The notes under the pieces: generated by a model | What the model was told of the DNA's origin: nothing | Seen by the model: the letters and a program-made list of their open reading frames with translations, nothing else | The model's database searches: none | In this document: positions 1-10,440 of the stretch, piece after piece | Layout: every line of letters starts with the position of its first letter | Position numbering within the stretch: position 1 is the first letter of the stretch | Program-made: the position numbers and the translations under genes | NCBI RefSeq assembly: GCF_905475395.1 | Contig: NC_058337.1 | Span: 86,112,368-86,176,367 of the forward strand | Direction: 5' to 3' | From: Chrysoperla carnea | Lineage: Eukaryota; Arthropoda; Insecta; Neuroptera; Chrysopidae | DNA: 64,000 bases

Positions 1-273
1 TTCCCCCTCTATGGCACCTGGTTATAATTGCTAACCAAGCTTTTTTTCTTCTTGAGCCAATGTCTGGGTACTCCTATGAATATTACTACTACATTTATAA
101 AGATATTGAAGGAAGTTAAACTAATGTTTATCAACAACATATTTGATCAATAAACCGGGAGATCGAGAAACGGAAAACGAAAGGAGTTTGAGCTAACGTA
201 GTTTGTAATTGGAAATTACTTTTCTAAGATGTTATTTGGTGCAATGACCACGAATTTTTGTTACTTTGCTCCC
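1..273. other. AT-rich sequence, nothing recognised
   Basis: It probably lies within the intron that follows gene A exon 3, because that gene is open at the left edge. No exon of gene A or other feature was seen here. Confidence 0.4.
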
Positions 274-1085
274 CGAGGTGAGGAAAAAACAATATGGGCA
301 TTTTTAAGCGTAAAATTTGAATTAAACATGGAAATTTCGGTTTTCTTGAGTCTAGGTCTGAACAGAGGGATCAGATTATAAAAGCTTTCAGCTACAAGTT
401 GTAGCTAGAGTACATACGCACCAATTTCCAAGATGTTTCAAGATCATGGGGTCTAGATATGGTCAATTATGCCCATTTTTCCATTTTTTTGAATTATTTT
501 TTTTACAATAGGGGGTTGAGTCTAAAAATAATATATATGCCGAGAAAGATAATGGTGTTTATGTTACACCTTGATTTTGATTTTTTAACTATTGCCATTT
601 CCAGCTCCCAAAACCATAGTAGTACATACACATCAATTTACCGCCAGCGAAAAGTCATTTGAGAGTCATGTGGCCCAGATATTACCCATAATGCCCATTT
701 TTACCGTTTTTTTAAAGTATTTTTTCTAAATGGTGGTTTAAAGGTGGTTAACTCTAAAAATAATATATATACCGGGAAAAATATGGCCATCTGGGCCTTA
801 TGACCTTGAAATGACATTATCTTTCTCGGCATATATATTATATTTAGGCTCAATTCGAAAAAATGCAAAAAAATTGTCAGAATGGGCATAATTGACCACA
901 TCTGGACCCCATGACCTTTCAAATTTCCCCGTCTTGGTAATTGATGCGTATGTACTCGACTACAACTTTTGTCCGAACACTTTTTGGATTTGATCCCTCT
1001 GTTCAAAGCTAGACTCAAGCGAAATTTCCATGTTTAATTAAAACTTTGCGCTTAAAAATTTCCAATTGTTTTTTTCCTCACCTCG
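274..1085. repeat. Foldback element with three internal modules
   Basis: The left end (from CGAGGTGAGGAAAAAACAAT at 274) and the reverse complement of the right end (CGAGGTGAGGAAAAAAACAA from 1085) match. The match continues with gaps to about 554 and 814, including AATTAAACATGGAAATTTCG, GAACAGAGGGATCA and ATATATATGCCGAGAAAGAT. The centre (about 622-783) holds a third, direct copy of the inner module (ACATACACATCAATTTACC, then CCCATAATGCCCATTTTTAC). It is a non-coding foldback-type mobile element; short frames inside it are by-products. Confidence 0.75.
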
Positions 1086-2059
1086 AAGAGACACTCCTTA
1101 GAAAGGTACTTTTATCCATTCGCAATTTTGATCAAAACGGGCTCGATTCTAATATGTAACATTTCAAAAAGGAACATAATATCCTTAAAAAAACTATTTA
1201 TCCTTGCTAGAGTAGGTAAATTGATTTTATAAACACACAACACATATTTACAATAAATTTTAAAATAAAATATAATTGACAATAATTGTCTACTAAAATC
1301 ATGGCCGCTATTGTTTTTCTACAACAATCAATAAATAATTTTTATAACCATGAAAATCATAGATAATAAATATTAAAAGTATCAATATACCAATATTTTA
1401 ATGATTAATGTTTATTGAAGGAATTTATTTAATGGATTTACTTTATAAATTAATAATTAATAGTATTTGAATTGCTGTATCAAAACAAAAATAAATTCAG
1501 TTTTTAGCACCTACTATGATATTTACAAAACAATAAAAATTGTATAATTAATTTTCATATTTACGTTACATTCTGATTCTATTACTTCACAAAACTCTCT
1601 GTTCCCCAGAAATTTTATTAAAAACAAATTACATTGCGGCTAATAAATGTGGATCAAAATTTTAGCCTTTCATAGAAAAGGGTTTGGAGATAAAACTCAG
1701 GCCTGTCCAACGACATCAAAATCATCAAATTTGAATGAATAAAAGGCAAGATATAGACCAAAACGTAAGAAAAGTCATTGCCAAGATGGCGGCGAAAGGG
1801 TTCATTTCCCGAATACGCAAAATCATATTTAAGGTCTTCAAACAACCCCCTATCGAATGAATCCATATGTGCATCAAAGTATAAACCATAGCTAGAATAG
1901 TTTTTATCGCGTTGTGTATAATAATGTTACTGACTCCAAGATACAGCATTTTTGCTACAGAATTGACTGAAGCAAAAAATCTAAAGTAACTCCAATTCAT
2001 GAATACCTATACTACGTTTAGCCTGTCCGCTAAACCCATCCCGCTAAACCCCAATTTAA
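1086..2059. other. AT-rich intronic sequence, no gene seen
   Basis: Inspected on both strands for the missing 3' exons of gene A (an exon of about 134 bp with a GVLI-type strand, then a second-lobe exon). None was found. Short frames around 1654-2000 show no family resemblance. Confidence 0.4.
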
Positions 2060-2415
2060 CTCCTATTTATTGGAGTGGCCTGACCTTCGACCTTTGGCCT
2101 GACCTTTGATAGTAGAGCTCGCTGCGCTCGCATATGGCTCTAATAAATGCCTATTGACAATACCTGAATACTATTAAAAATACATAGTACACATAGTATA
2201 CATAATGTGATATGATTTATATGCGCTCCCACCATTTAATGAAATTTCATTTTTTTGGTACGGAGCCCTCAAAAACAGTTGTAGTGGACCGAATGGTAAA
2301 TCTAAACCATTCTCCAATCCCCTTGACCTCACACAAAAAATTTCATCGAAATCGGTCCAGCCGTCTAGGAGGAGTTCAGTCACATACACACACACACAAG
2401 AAATATATATATTAA
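2060..2415 (+). repeat. Interspersed-repeat relic with CA-rich tail
   Basis: Contains a run of phrases typical of arthropod interspersed repeats: GGTACGGAGCCCTCAAAAAC, TTTCATCGAAATCGGTCCAG and CCGTCTAGGAGGAGTTCAGT, ending in an ACAC tract and AT-rich tail. No coding capacity remains. The class (non-LTR tail or nonautonomous element) is not settled by sequence alone. Confidence 0.5.
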
Positions 2416-2698
2416 GATTTTTTGATACATACAAGTTTTCAAAAATCAAAAAAAAATCCTAGGTCATCGGGCTTTTAATTATTATTTTACTGTCCAAAAT
2501 TGGCTGAAAAAGTGATGAATTATATAGGTTATCTTTTTCAATTGGATATTTCTATATAAAAAAATCTAGAGAGTGTGATAAAAAACTATTTAAAATATTA
2601 AGCCAATCTTGTTTATAATAATCATTATCTGTTTATATTAGTCGTTAAAACTGATAGAAATTTTTTTTTCTACAAAAAATTTAAAAATGAATACTTAC

Positions 2699-2840
2699 TT
2701 TACTTTGGACACATAAAAATCACTAGCCCCATATGCTTTTACTTTATTCGCTGTAATTTTTAAACCCGCGCTATTTTCCGATGCTATTAATTCATCCATA
2801 TATAATGGTTCTAAACTTGGAAGATTATATTCAGGAATTC
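2699..2840 (-). CDS. Gene A exon 3
   Basis: Acceptor ACCTAG precedes GAATTCC and restores the GIPEYNLPSLEPLYMDEL motif. It ends AAAGTAAA followed by GTAAGT in phase 2. Exons 2 and 3 together (96 + 142 = 238 bp) correspond to the single 241-bp exon 2 of genes B and C, so the intron at 2841-2898 is extra in this paralogue. Confidence 0.82.
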
Positions 2841-5800
2841 CTAGGTACAAATATTTACATTAGTCGAAAGAAATTATGGAATTAAAATTTTTGAATACCT
2901 TTTGCTAAGTATGTCCTTAAGAACATTGCTGATTGACCAATACATTCTTCTTGTGCAGCATCGCCTGTATTTTTACATATATGCAAGAATTCAGCTGTAA
3001 TGAGAAATTTCAGAATATTAATTAGGGTTGAAAAGAAAGTGCCGATCAACAGAGAGATACCTAGAAATATTTTACATTTACTGAATTATATCTTCCTATG
3101 ATAATATACAATGGTTATTAATCAATTTTAATATTATAGAGCAATAAAATTTTTGAAACCCCATAAAAGATTATGAACCAGGAAATTTCGAAAATTTTCG
3201 AAAAATGAAAAGATTAAGACCACCCATAACGACGTACAAAATATTAAAAATATAATACCTGGTGAACTATATCACGTATATGTAATATGGTCTAAAATTT
3301 TTAAGATTGCGATAAAATTTTAAAAATTCAAGCTCGGCAGTTCTTTTAAAAAACTATGCTCGGTTTTTCGGTTTTTACCCATAAGTATATGTAGAGTGTT
3401 CCCGGATACAGGTAACTATACTTGTTAATTTTTTAATTTTTTATTTTAAGAGAAAAAGTTTTTCTTTATAAAAAAATTTGCTTATTCTGGAAAGTATGTT
3501 GGCATAATGTTTTTCAGAAAAGTTGCTCGCAAATAACAATTATGACTAAACAAAATATCAAGAAGATCCGTGTACTTTAATTACAGTAACATTTTTTATT
3601 TGAGCAAAAGTTGCAATTATAATAAAACGTGGCAAAGAAAATAATAATAAATCTCTTAACAAATACTATTCGAGATGTATTTTTTTGTGGACTAGGTTAA
3701 AAAATTAAGAAGAAAAATTATTTTCGCGGATATACGTTCACTAAAAATGGAATTGTCAAAGTTGGAAAGGTCTTCTGGTAATTCAGTCATCTTGAGTCAT
3801 AATTGATAATTTCGAGCAACTTTTCTTAGCTAACATTTTGTCAAGCTATAAAAGAATGGGTAGTTAACAAAAAAAAAATCGTGATACCAAATTTTTGGCT
3901 ACCCTGTACATTATGTAGAGAAAGAACATTATGTAGAAGTTTTTTTTATTCCTATATACTTTTCAGAGAAAACAAAATTTTTATAAAGAATGACATTTTT
4001 TCTTAAAATGCAAAATAAGACAATTTAAAAGTATACCTACCTATTACCTCTATCCGGAGACACACTGTATATTGTATACATAAATAATCGACTTTAAATC
4101 GAAAATTATTAATTCGGGTTTTTTTTTACATATTTGCCATTTACTATCCTCGTGATTAATATAAATTCATAAAGTTTAAAGTCAATTAAATGGTATAAAC
4201 TTAGTACTTATAGATAATATGTGACTTTATTTAGTGAAATAAAATATGCTTTTGTAAACAAGTTGAATATACTCTGCACTCCCACCATAATCCTATTAAA
4301 TACATTTATTATGCCTGTATTTTGTTTATGGTATCGAATACAAGGGATTTTCGGGACATAAGTATGTGTTTTGGATCGATAGTTGACTGTTAAAGCATCA
4401 GGATGAATCGAAATACAATTTAAAAAAAATCTAAATAGGATACTTGTCTATTACGATTTAAAGATAATTTTTCTTCGCTATAATAAACCTTGAGTTTCAA
4501 TTTTATTCTTAAATATTTACGTGTAAGTTAAGTTTTGAATAAATTATCACTTGAAAAAACTATTTTTAAATGAAGATGCTAAGTCTTAAGTAAAATATAT
4601 TAAAGCAAAGTAGCGGAAAATTTGTATGGAGAAGTTGAAAGCACTTATGATATATGATTATTTTTATATTTCCATAAAATTTAATTGAGTAAACAGCATA
4701 TCTCTTTCACTCCTAATTTACTTGAAATTTTTACAAATCATCATTTCCAATTCATTTGGAAAGATACGTTGTTTTATTCTAAATTATATATTTTTCTAAT
4801 CATTCATGAAAACTGGGAGATGAAAATGAAATTTCAACAAAGACTCAACGTGAGAAGACTCACTTTAACTGAACCTCTTGAGAGATTTTTACGGAGAATT
4901 AAAGCTACAAAGCCAAAAAATCAAACATTGGCTAACTCGATCCCGTTTGGTTGTACACAAAATTTAACCCTTTCAACCAAGTAGCAGAATAAAAAATAAA
5001 AATGGAAAATTTTCATAAACTGGAAAATTCGAAGAATTTATCATTATTATTTCCATCCCATTTTTAATCATTTGCTGAGAAATTCTGTGTTTGAACGAAA
5101 GATCATAAGAAGGATATATGGGGCAATCCGAGTGAGTGAGGAAGAATGGCGCATCCGAACCAACAGGGAAATTGAAGAGATTCTGACGGGAGAAGATATT
5201 GTGAAGTTCATTAAATCACAGAGGCTCAGATGGTTCAGACATGTGCAAAGATTGGATAAAGGAAAGATGTCCAAGAAAATATTGCCTGCCAAAGTGTACG
5301 CCACACGAAGAAGAGGCAGGCCTCGGCTCAGATGGTTTTCCCAAGTTATCGACGAGCTGAAGATGATGCGAGTCACAGGACGGGGATACGCTCTCAAGGA
5401 CCGAGAAATCTGGAGGGTAGTGGTCGAAGAGGCCAAAGCCAACCCCGGGCTGTAGCGCCCAATGGATGAATAGACGGAGAAATTCTGAGATTCTGAGAAA
5501 AAAATCACGAATTAATAATTTTTCCGAGTCATAATTATTGAAGTTAGCTTTTACACACACCTAACCACTTTTTTGTTTAACGTCATTCAACTTAGTGATT
5601 CAACGTAATTTAAATTTTATTAGAAAAAAACAAATATTCATTTCCCTAAATAAACAATTTCCATATAATTTACATTTTGCATAAATTATTCTAATTTATA
5701 AAATTAAATTATTAAGTGATAAATTCTTAGAACATGTACTCTATATTTATATCTTTTAGTTAAGATCGTAATTACGTACGTTGAGTTGTGAGAAAACAAA

Positions 5801-8800
5801 CAGCATCAATTAAATTTTTATATAATAGATCAGAGTATCAGCCTACACGCTGTTGGTGTCAATCGAGTCGCATATGCCCTTCAAAATTTATATCATTTGT
5901 TTTTAACAATACATTTGTAATAAATTTGAAAATATATAAAAATATTATAAATATTTAAAAAAAAATAGGTTCGATTGAAGCTACAAAATCACACCGACCA
6001 CATATGCCAAGGCTTGGCATTTCTTTGGCACGCTCTGTAGTCTAAACGTCTTGGTTGGATTTTAGCTTTAAGATGGAAGTGTTGTTAAAGTCATCTTTAT
6101 TTTGGGAGTGACACTGGCTATATCACAATTATAAAAATTACTCGACTGCGCCAGAAAGAGAGATATCAATGAATACCATGTTAATTGGGGTAACATTTAG
6201 TCGATATTCGAAAATTCTAACTAATAAAAACAATAAATTAAAAAAAATAAAAAAACCGACTGTGTCATAATAATTACTGAAAAGTTTACATAGCGTCTTT
6301 AACCGTTGGGGCTCATTATTTTTGGGACGATTGGAATAGATTGTTAATGGGTCCCGACTGTTGAAGTCGCTATGCTATGTAAACTACTGATCTTGTTTTC
6401 TTCTTTTCTGAATTTTTAATAATTATCCAAATTTTCACTGAAATATCGAATGAAAATTACTTAACCAATGTATAATATTTCAGAAATTGAATTAATTGGC
6501 ATGGGAAATTGTTTAGTACTATATACAGGGTGGGTCATTTTAAGCTATAACGGCTAATAGCTCGTTTTGTAGTTAGTCGATAAAAAAATAACTAAAACAA
6601 AAATTGACAGTTTGATGGAGAGCAACATGATCTGACATCAGATTGGACCTAGTTCTTCGGGTTGCTTTAATAGCCTATTTAGATTTTAAACGGTAAAATA
6701 TAGAATAACTTTTTTAAATTAGAAAGATCATGCTCATAAAAAGACTAACAATTTTTGTTTAAAACATTTTTTCGAAAAACGTTAGCATTAGGAGGAAATG
6801 CGACTTAAAAATATATTATCATTGCATTTAATCGAAAACAAATACGCTTAAAGTTCGATAATTGTATAGATCAAAGTTATGGACAGGCGAATATCCTTTA
6901 TGACTCTTGACAAGTTTGGCTAAAGAATTTTTGCGTATTTAATGTTTTTATTATAAATTTTAAGGAGCATTTCCTACGAAACCTGACGTTTTTTCGAAAA
7001 AAATTGTTTCGAATAAAAATGTCAGTTTTTTTTATGAGACCAACTTTCAAATTTAAAGTGTTTCCCTCTCTCTTACTGTTTAGGATATAAATAAGCTATG
7101 AAAGAAACCCGAAGAATTAGTTTCAATCTAATGTCAAAACATTTACCCCATCCAAATCGGCAACTTTTGTTTATTTAACTCACTTTTTGATTGCGGTTTA
7201 CTACAAAACGAGCTATTAGCCGTTAAAATTATCACCCAAAGGAATCACTCTGAATATTAATTGGTCCAAATTAAATATTAATTATTTTTATGGCCTAATT
7301 TTGTTATTTTTGAGATTTTTAAATCTCAAAACTTGAAGAAATGCGTACGTTTTCAGAAATTATTTAAACATTTAAAAAAAAGTACATTTTTAAAGCACGC
7401 AATTTAATTTAAGTAGTTCGATCTTTTAATTCTGATTTAAAATAACTTATAACATATTTAGCGAAAATACAAATTTGAATCAATTTAATTGTACTATTAA
7501 ACTCCAAAACACACTTTAAAGTCAAAAAAATTGGCCTCGATAAAATAGCTAAAATGATTCAATAATACATTATCAAACTTCGGACATTGGTTTCTTTCAT
7601 CAAAGAGGACAACATTTCATATATACCTATGATGGTGTAACTCTTTTTATTTCCGAGAAGTAGAGTGGTACACAATAATCTGATAATGAAAATTATTTTT
7701 CTGACAAAAATCTGATGAAAATCAGAAAATTTTTCTGATGAAAAATCTTTAACCATTATTTAATATGATCTTTTTTTTCCAAAAAAACTATTTTCACATT
7801 CCTTGCGTTATCATATTTTTCTTTTTACCCTGTATCTCGAAAATGAAAATATCGTTGATATGAACTATTTTGTACCGTTTGACCCAAAAAATCCTTGCCC
7901 GAATTTTGCTAATGCGTTATTCAATCAGCTTATATATTGAAAATCAATGTTTCGAATTCGAATTATATGATTTTCTTATTTTTCCGATTTGGTATATTAA
8001 TTGATTTAAATTCAAAACAAAATTTTTAAAATTTTCAAATCTGTTAATTATAAATTTATAATATATTTTGCATTATTTAAAAGCAGGTTAACGCAAATAA
8101 TAAAATAATAAATAATTAAATAAGAAATTTATGAATGAAAGAAGTTAATTCATAAAATTTAATTACTTTTGTTATTATAATATGTTTTAAATAATCAAAA
8201 TATTATTCTTTTAAGTTCAAATTAAAATACGGTCAAGGTCAGTCCTTTCTATCAATAATAATAATAATAATACCTAAAAATAACAACTTTTTCAAATTGT
8301 CAAATTATTGAATTTTAATGAGATAATAAAATAAATAATTTTACGTTATTAGACAGAGTGTTCAAAGAATTGTATGCCCAAGCAATAAAGCTACTATAAT
8401 ATTTATTTGCAATACTTAAACAAGTGTTTCCTAAATGACATCAGGATTGTTTTGAACAGCAACTAATAATATACACCAGGAACATCATATTTCACGAGTC
8501 ATAAAAACGAGCAATCAAAATTTTCAAAAATAAAAGATGAAAAATGTCTAATTTAATATATGAATCTCAAAAATGCCCATCTAATGAATTCAGCACGTTT
8601 CCATTGGAGTGATAGATGCAGTAAATGAATCAACATTTTTTGCTTGGCGAATTTTGTCTGCTAATTAAATTTATTTCTTTTTACACTAAAAGCCAAGGGT
8701 ATATGAATTTATGTATTTCACCAAATTAAAAGTTTTCCGGTATTTTGAAAGAAAATGTTGCGTCCATTACCGAGAACTATCTCACATATAATGTGGTTTA

Positions 8801-9306
8801 ATTATCACAATAAGTCACAAAAGGTATTCAATTTTCTAAAAAAATCTAAAAGATTTTTAAAATATTTATTTTAATAAAAGATAAATACGGTTGTTTGTAG
8901 TTGACAAAATAATTATCACCTGGTTTTCATAACGATGGATACAAATTTTATTCAAAAGCTTTTTATTTTTATTTTGGAGAAACTTGGACCTTTTCTTACT
9001 TTTCATAATAATCTTACACTACCTTCTACCTTTATACTTATTTATGTTTTTAGAAACATTGGTATTCATAATTAAGCATTAAATATCAATGTTTTCGGAT
9101 TGTATTTTAAAAATAAAAATTTAGGAATATATAAAAAAAATAAAGTTAATCAATAAATAAAACCAATTCTTTAATTTTTATCAAAGAAATTTCAATTAAA
9201 CAATAATAATTCTACACTTACGAATTTCTCTTGATTTACAAACGTTTACCACCACAATGAAAAAAATCACAGAAAATAAACACGACTTATCGATTACAAA
9301 ATTCAT
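2699..9306 (-). CDS. Gene A: takeout/JHBP-like secreted protein, 3' part outside window
   Basis: Spliced gene; exons in window are 9222-9306, 2899-2994 and 2699-2840, giving the first 107 residues plus two bases. The product begins with a hydrophobic signal peptide (residues about 1-25), followed by PEFLHIC, a second cysteine (C35 and C46), the family motif YLAKGIPEYNLPSLEPLYMD and an AYGASDFYVSKVK segment. This matches the N-terminal half of insect takeout / JHBP proteins, which are secreted and bind small hydrophobic ligands such as juvenile hormone. Its two cysteines are separated by ten residues, not nine as in its two neighbours. The last visible exon ends in phase 2 at a GTAAGT donor. 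I found no continuation between 1 and 2698, so the remaining exons (about 140 residues) should lie to the left of the window. The specific ligand is unknown. Confidence 0.85.
2899..2994 (-). CDS. Gene A exon 2
   Basis: Acceptor TTACAG precedes CTGAATTC. Joined to the C of exon 1 it reads P-EFLHIC and ends at YLAK plus one base. It carries the two conserved N-terminal cysteines. The donor GTATTC is a weak match to consensus, but phase 1 and the family alignment across the junction (LAK-G-IPE) support it. Confidence 0.8.
3392..4079. repeat. Foldback element, about 690 bp
   Basis: The left end reads TAGAGTGTTCCCGGATACAG; the reverse complement of the right end reads TACAGTGTGTCTCCGGATAG. The arms stay alignable inward with gaps: AGAAAAAGTTTTTCTTTATA on the left against AGAAAAAATGTCATTCTTTA on the right, and AGAAAAGTTGCTCG near 3517-3530, which recurs inverted near 3810-3830. 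No coding sequence. Confidence 0.65.
5088..5476 (+). pseudogene. 5'-truncated non-LTR retrotransposon (ORF2 C-terminal tail)
   Basis: An intact reading frame ending at 5455 encodes the region after the reverse transcriptase of a LINE ORF2. Motifs in order are ERKIIRRIYGAIR, EEWRIRTNREIEEI, RLRWFRHVQRLD, RRRGRPRLRWFSQVIDEL and DREIWRVVVEEAKANPGL before the stop. These blocks are characteristic of insect non-LTR elements whose ORF2 ends shortly after this motif. The catalytic reverse transcriptase and endonuclease are absent. The fragment is flanked by an 11-bp direct repeat GAGAAATTCTG (5077-5087 and 5477-5487), a convincing target-site duplication, so it is one truncated insertion with a very short 3' UTR. 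The open frame implies it is fairly young, though dead. Confidence 0.85.
6253..6405. repeat. Short hairpin repeat
   Basis: GTTTACATAGCGTCTTTAAC on the left pairs with the inverted copy on the right (GAAGTCGCTATGCTATGTAA region), flanking GGGGCTCATTATTTTTGGGA. It begins next to an AAAAACCGACTGTG tract. A related arrangement with CAGTAGTTTACATA and GAAAAGAA/CAAG blocks lies at 61019-61145. Confidence 0.5.
6527..7236. repeat. Foldback element with long diverged arms
   Basis: Both ends share TAACGGCTAATAGCTCGTTTTGTAG-type sequence in inverted orientation (6548-6572 and 7200-7225). Further inside, CTAGTTCTTCGGGTTGCTTT on the left matches the reverse complement of GAAACCCGAAGAATTAGT on the right. 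The arms run roughly 290 bp each. A partial relative with the same GAAACCCGAAGAACTAGT block is at 30425-30545. No coding frame. Confidence 0.7.
9222..9306 (-). CDS. Gene A exon 1 (signal peptide)
   Basis: Encodes 28 codons plus one base. It starts at the ATG whose A is at 9306 and has a hydrophobic core SVIFFIVVV. It ends in C followed by donor GTAAGTG (phase 1), the same phase as exon 1 of genes B and C. A TATA box lies about 200 bp upstream. Confidence 0.82.
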
Positions 9307-9486
9307 TTTTTAAAATTAAAAAAAATTATGAGTTAAAGTTAAATTAAATCCAATCACACTATTAATCTGTGCAATTAATTAATCACAGCTAAAAGAATTA
9401 TTTTAATTCGGCACACTATTTTTTTTCGGCAAAAAAAATGTGCCTATATTATTATTACATACGCGAAAGGATACAAAAAACGAAGT

Positions 9487-9520
9487 CTTTTGTGACAAAT
9501 TGCAACAAGATGTATTTATA
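9487..9520 (-). promoter_or_regulatory. TATA box and start region of gene A
   Basis: The minus strand reads GGAGGG then TATAAATA (9520-9513), a canonical TATA box. About 27 bases downstream is TCACAA, a partial initiator match around 9493. This would give a 5' UTR of roughly 185 bp before the ATG at 9306. The distance and motif order fit a TATA-type RNA polymerase II promoter; the exact start is inferred. Confidence 0.5.
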
Positions 9521-9810
9521 CCCTCCTCGAAGCGTATAAGTTTTCTTCGCTATATTTTAAAGGCTTTATAATATGTATAATTAAATGACCTCGGTAAAAT
9601 AAAGAGTAGAACAGTATACAATCATTTATAAGAGAGATAGAGTGGATTCTTATTATTATTTTAGTTAGATTCGTATTATATTCAATACAATATGTAATAT
9701 TTACAATGTAATATTTTTCAATATGCGATAAAATCACCTAAGTGTTACTATTTATTCGCGATTATAGTAACAAGTAAATTTAACACGTTAAATCAAAAAC
9801 AAGATTAAAA
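9521..9810. other. Intergenic sequence upstream of the gene A promoter
   Basis: AT-rich. The short minus-strand frame here (9516-9737) overlaps the promoter and resembles nothing known. No further element was recognised. Confidence 0.35.
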
Positions 9811-10137
9811 AAAACTTTTAACAAAAAGAAAACCGATTTCAAAAGAAAAACTTTTCCAAAACAATTTAATATGCACTAAAAAGAAAAAACATAATGATAA
9901 TTTAATGTAGCTAAAATAATTGTTATTTTTGGAGTCGGTGTGAGCCAAGGAAACAAATCTGAACAGTTTGATCTGAACAGAACAGTTTGCTACATTACCT
10001 TGGCTGAGACCGACTCCAAAAATAACAAAAATTTTAGCTACATTATATTATCGTTATTTTTTTACTTTTTAGTGCATATTAAGTTGTTTTGGAAAAGCTT
10101 TTCTTTTGAAGTCGGTTTTCTTTTTGTTAAAAGTTTT
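9811..10137. repeat. Foldback element with equal 140-bp arms
   Basis: Left arm 9811-9950 and right arm 9998-10137 are the same length, separated by a 47-bp loop. Shared blocks include AAAACTTTTAACAAAAAGAA, TTTAATATGCACTAAAAAG, AATGTAGCTAAAAT and GTTATTTTTGGAGTCGGT, with scattered mismatches. The loop repeats CTGAACAG. The short plus-strand frame across it (9940-10176) is a by-product. Confidence 0.8.
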
Positions 10138-10440
10138 ATTTATTTTGTGATTTTTAGTGAATCTGAAGTACACTAACTTATTTGTCACTAAAAAAAGAAT
10201 CATCGAAATCGGTTGGTGTGATATTCAGTTATTCGTCCTCTTGTCGTGCATACTTAATGCAAATTGAAGACTTTTATGGCTCTCTCATAGAGCCGTTGTC
10301 AGAACTGAACCAAATCTAAATGGGACCACACGGGAAGGACCAGCTTTCAAATAGATAAAGAATCATCAAAATCGGTTCACCCAGTCCATTGTTCTGAGGT
10401 AACTGAGTTTTGTTTGAAATCGGTTAAAAAGATAAAATTA
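10138..10440 (+). repeat. Interspersed-repeat relic following the foldback
   Basis: Carries GAATCATCGAAATCGGTTGG, later AAGAATCATCAAAATCGGTT, with GGGACCACACGGGAAGGACC between them. Such phrases recur in nonautonomous insect repeats. It abuts the foldback and may be the other half of the same element. Confidence 0.45.

Larger units (their letters stand above)
2995..9221 (-). other. Intron 1 of gene A
   Basis: A 6.2-kb intron between the signal-peptide exon and the two-cysteine exon. It holds the foldback at 3392-4079, the truncated LINE at 5088-5476, a hairpin element at 6253-6405 and the foldback at 6527-7236. The remaining stretches (about 4080-5070 and 7240-9220) are AT-rich with no recognised features apart from a short TAA microsatellite near 8254-8272. 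Confidence 0.75.

Noticed and set aside
701..1018. 105-codon minus-strand frame and the 67-codon plus-strand frame at 459-662
   Set aside because: Both are products of the foldback modules; they share the IIYMPRKIM peptide because the DNA modules are copies.
1654..2000. Candidate missing exons of gene A in overlapping minus-strand frames
   Set aside because: No takeout motifs, no phase-2 acceptor with a matching strand sequence; looks like random intronic DNA.
5068..5560. Minus-strand frames of 146 and 114 codons
   Set aside because: They overlap the plus-strand LINE frame, which has the recognisable motifs; the antisense frames have none.
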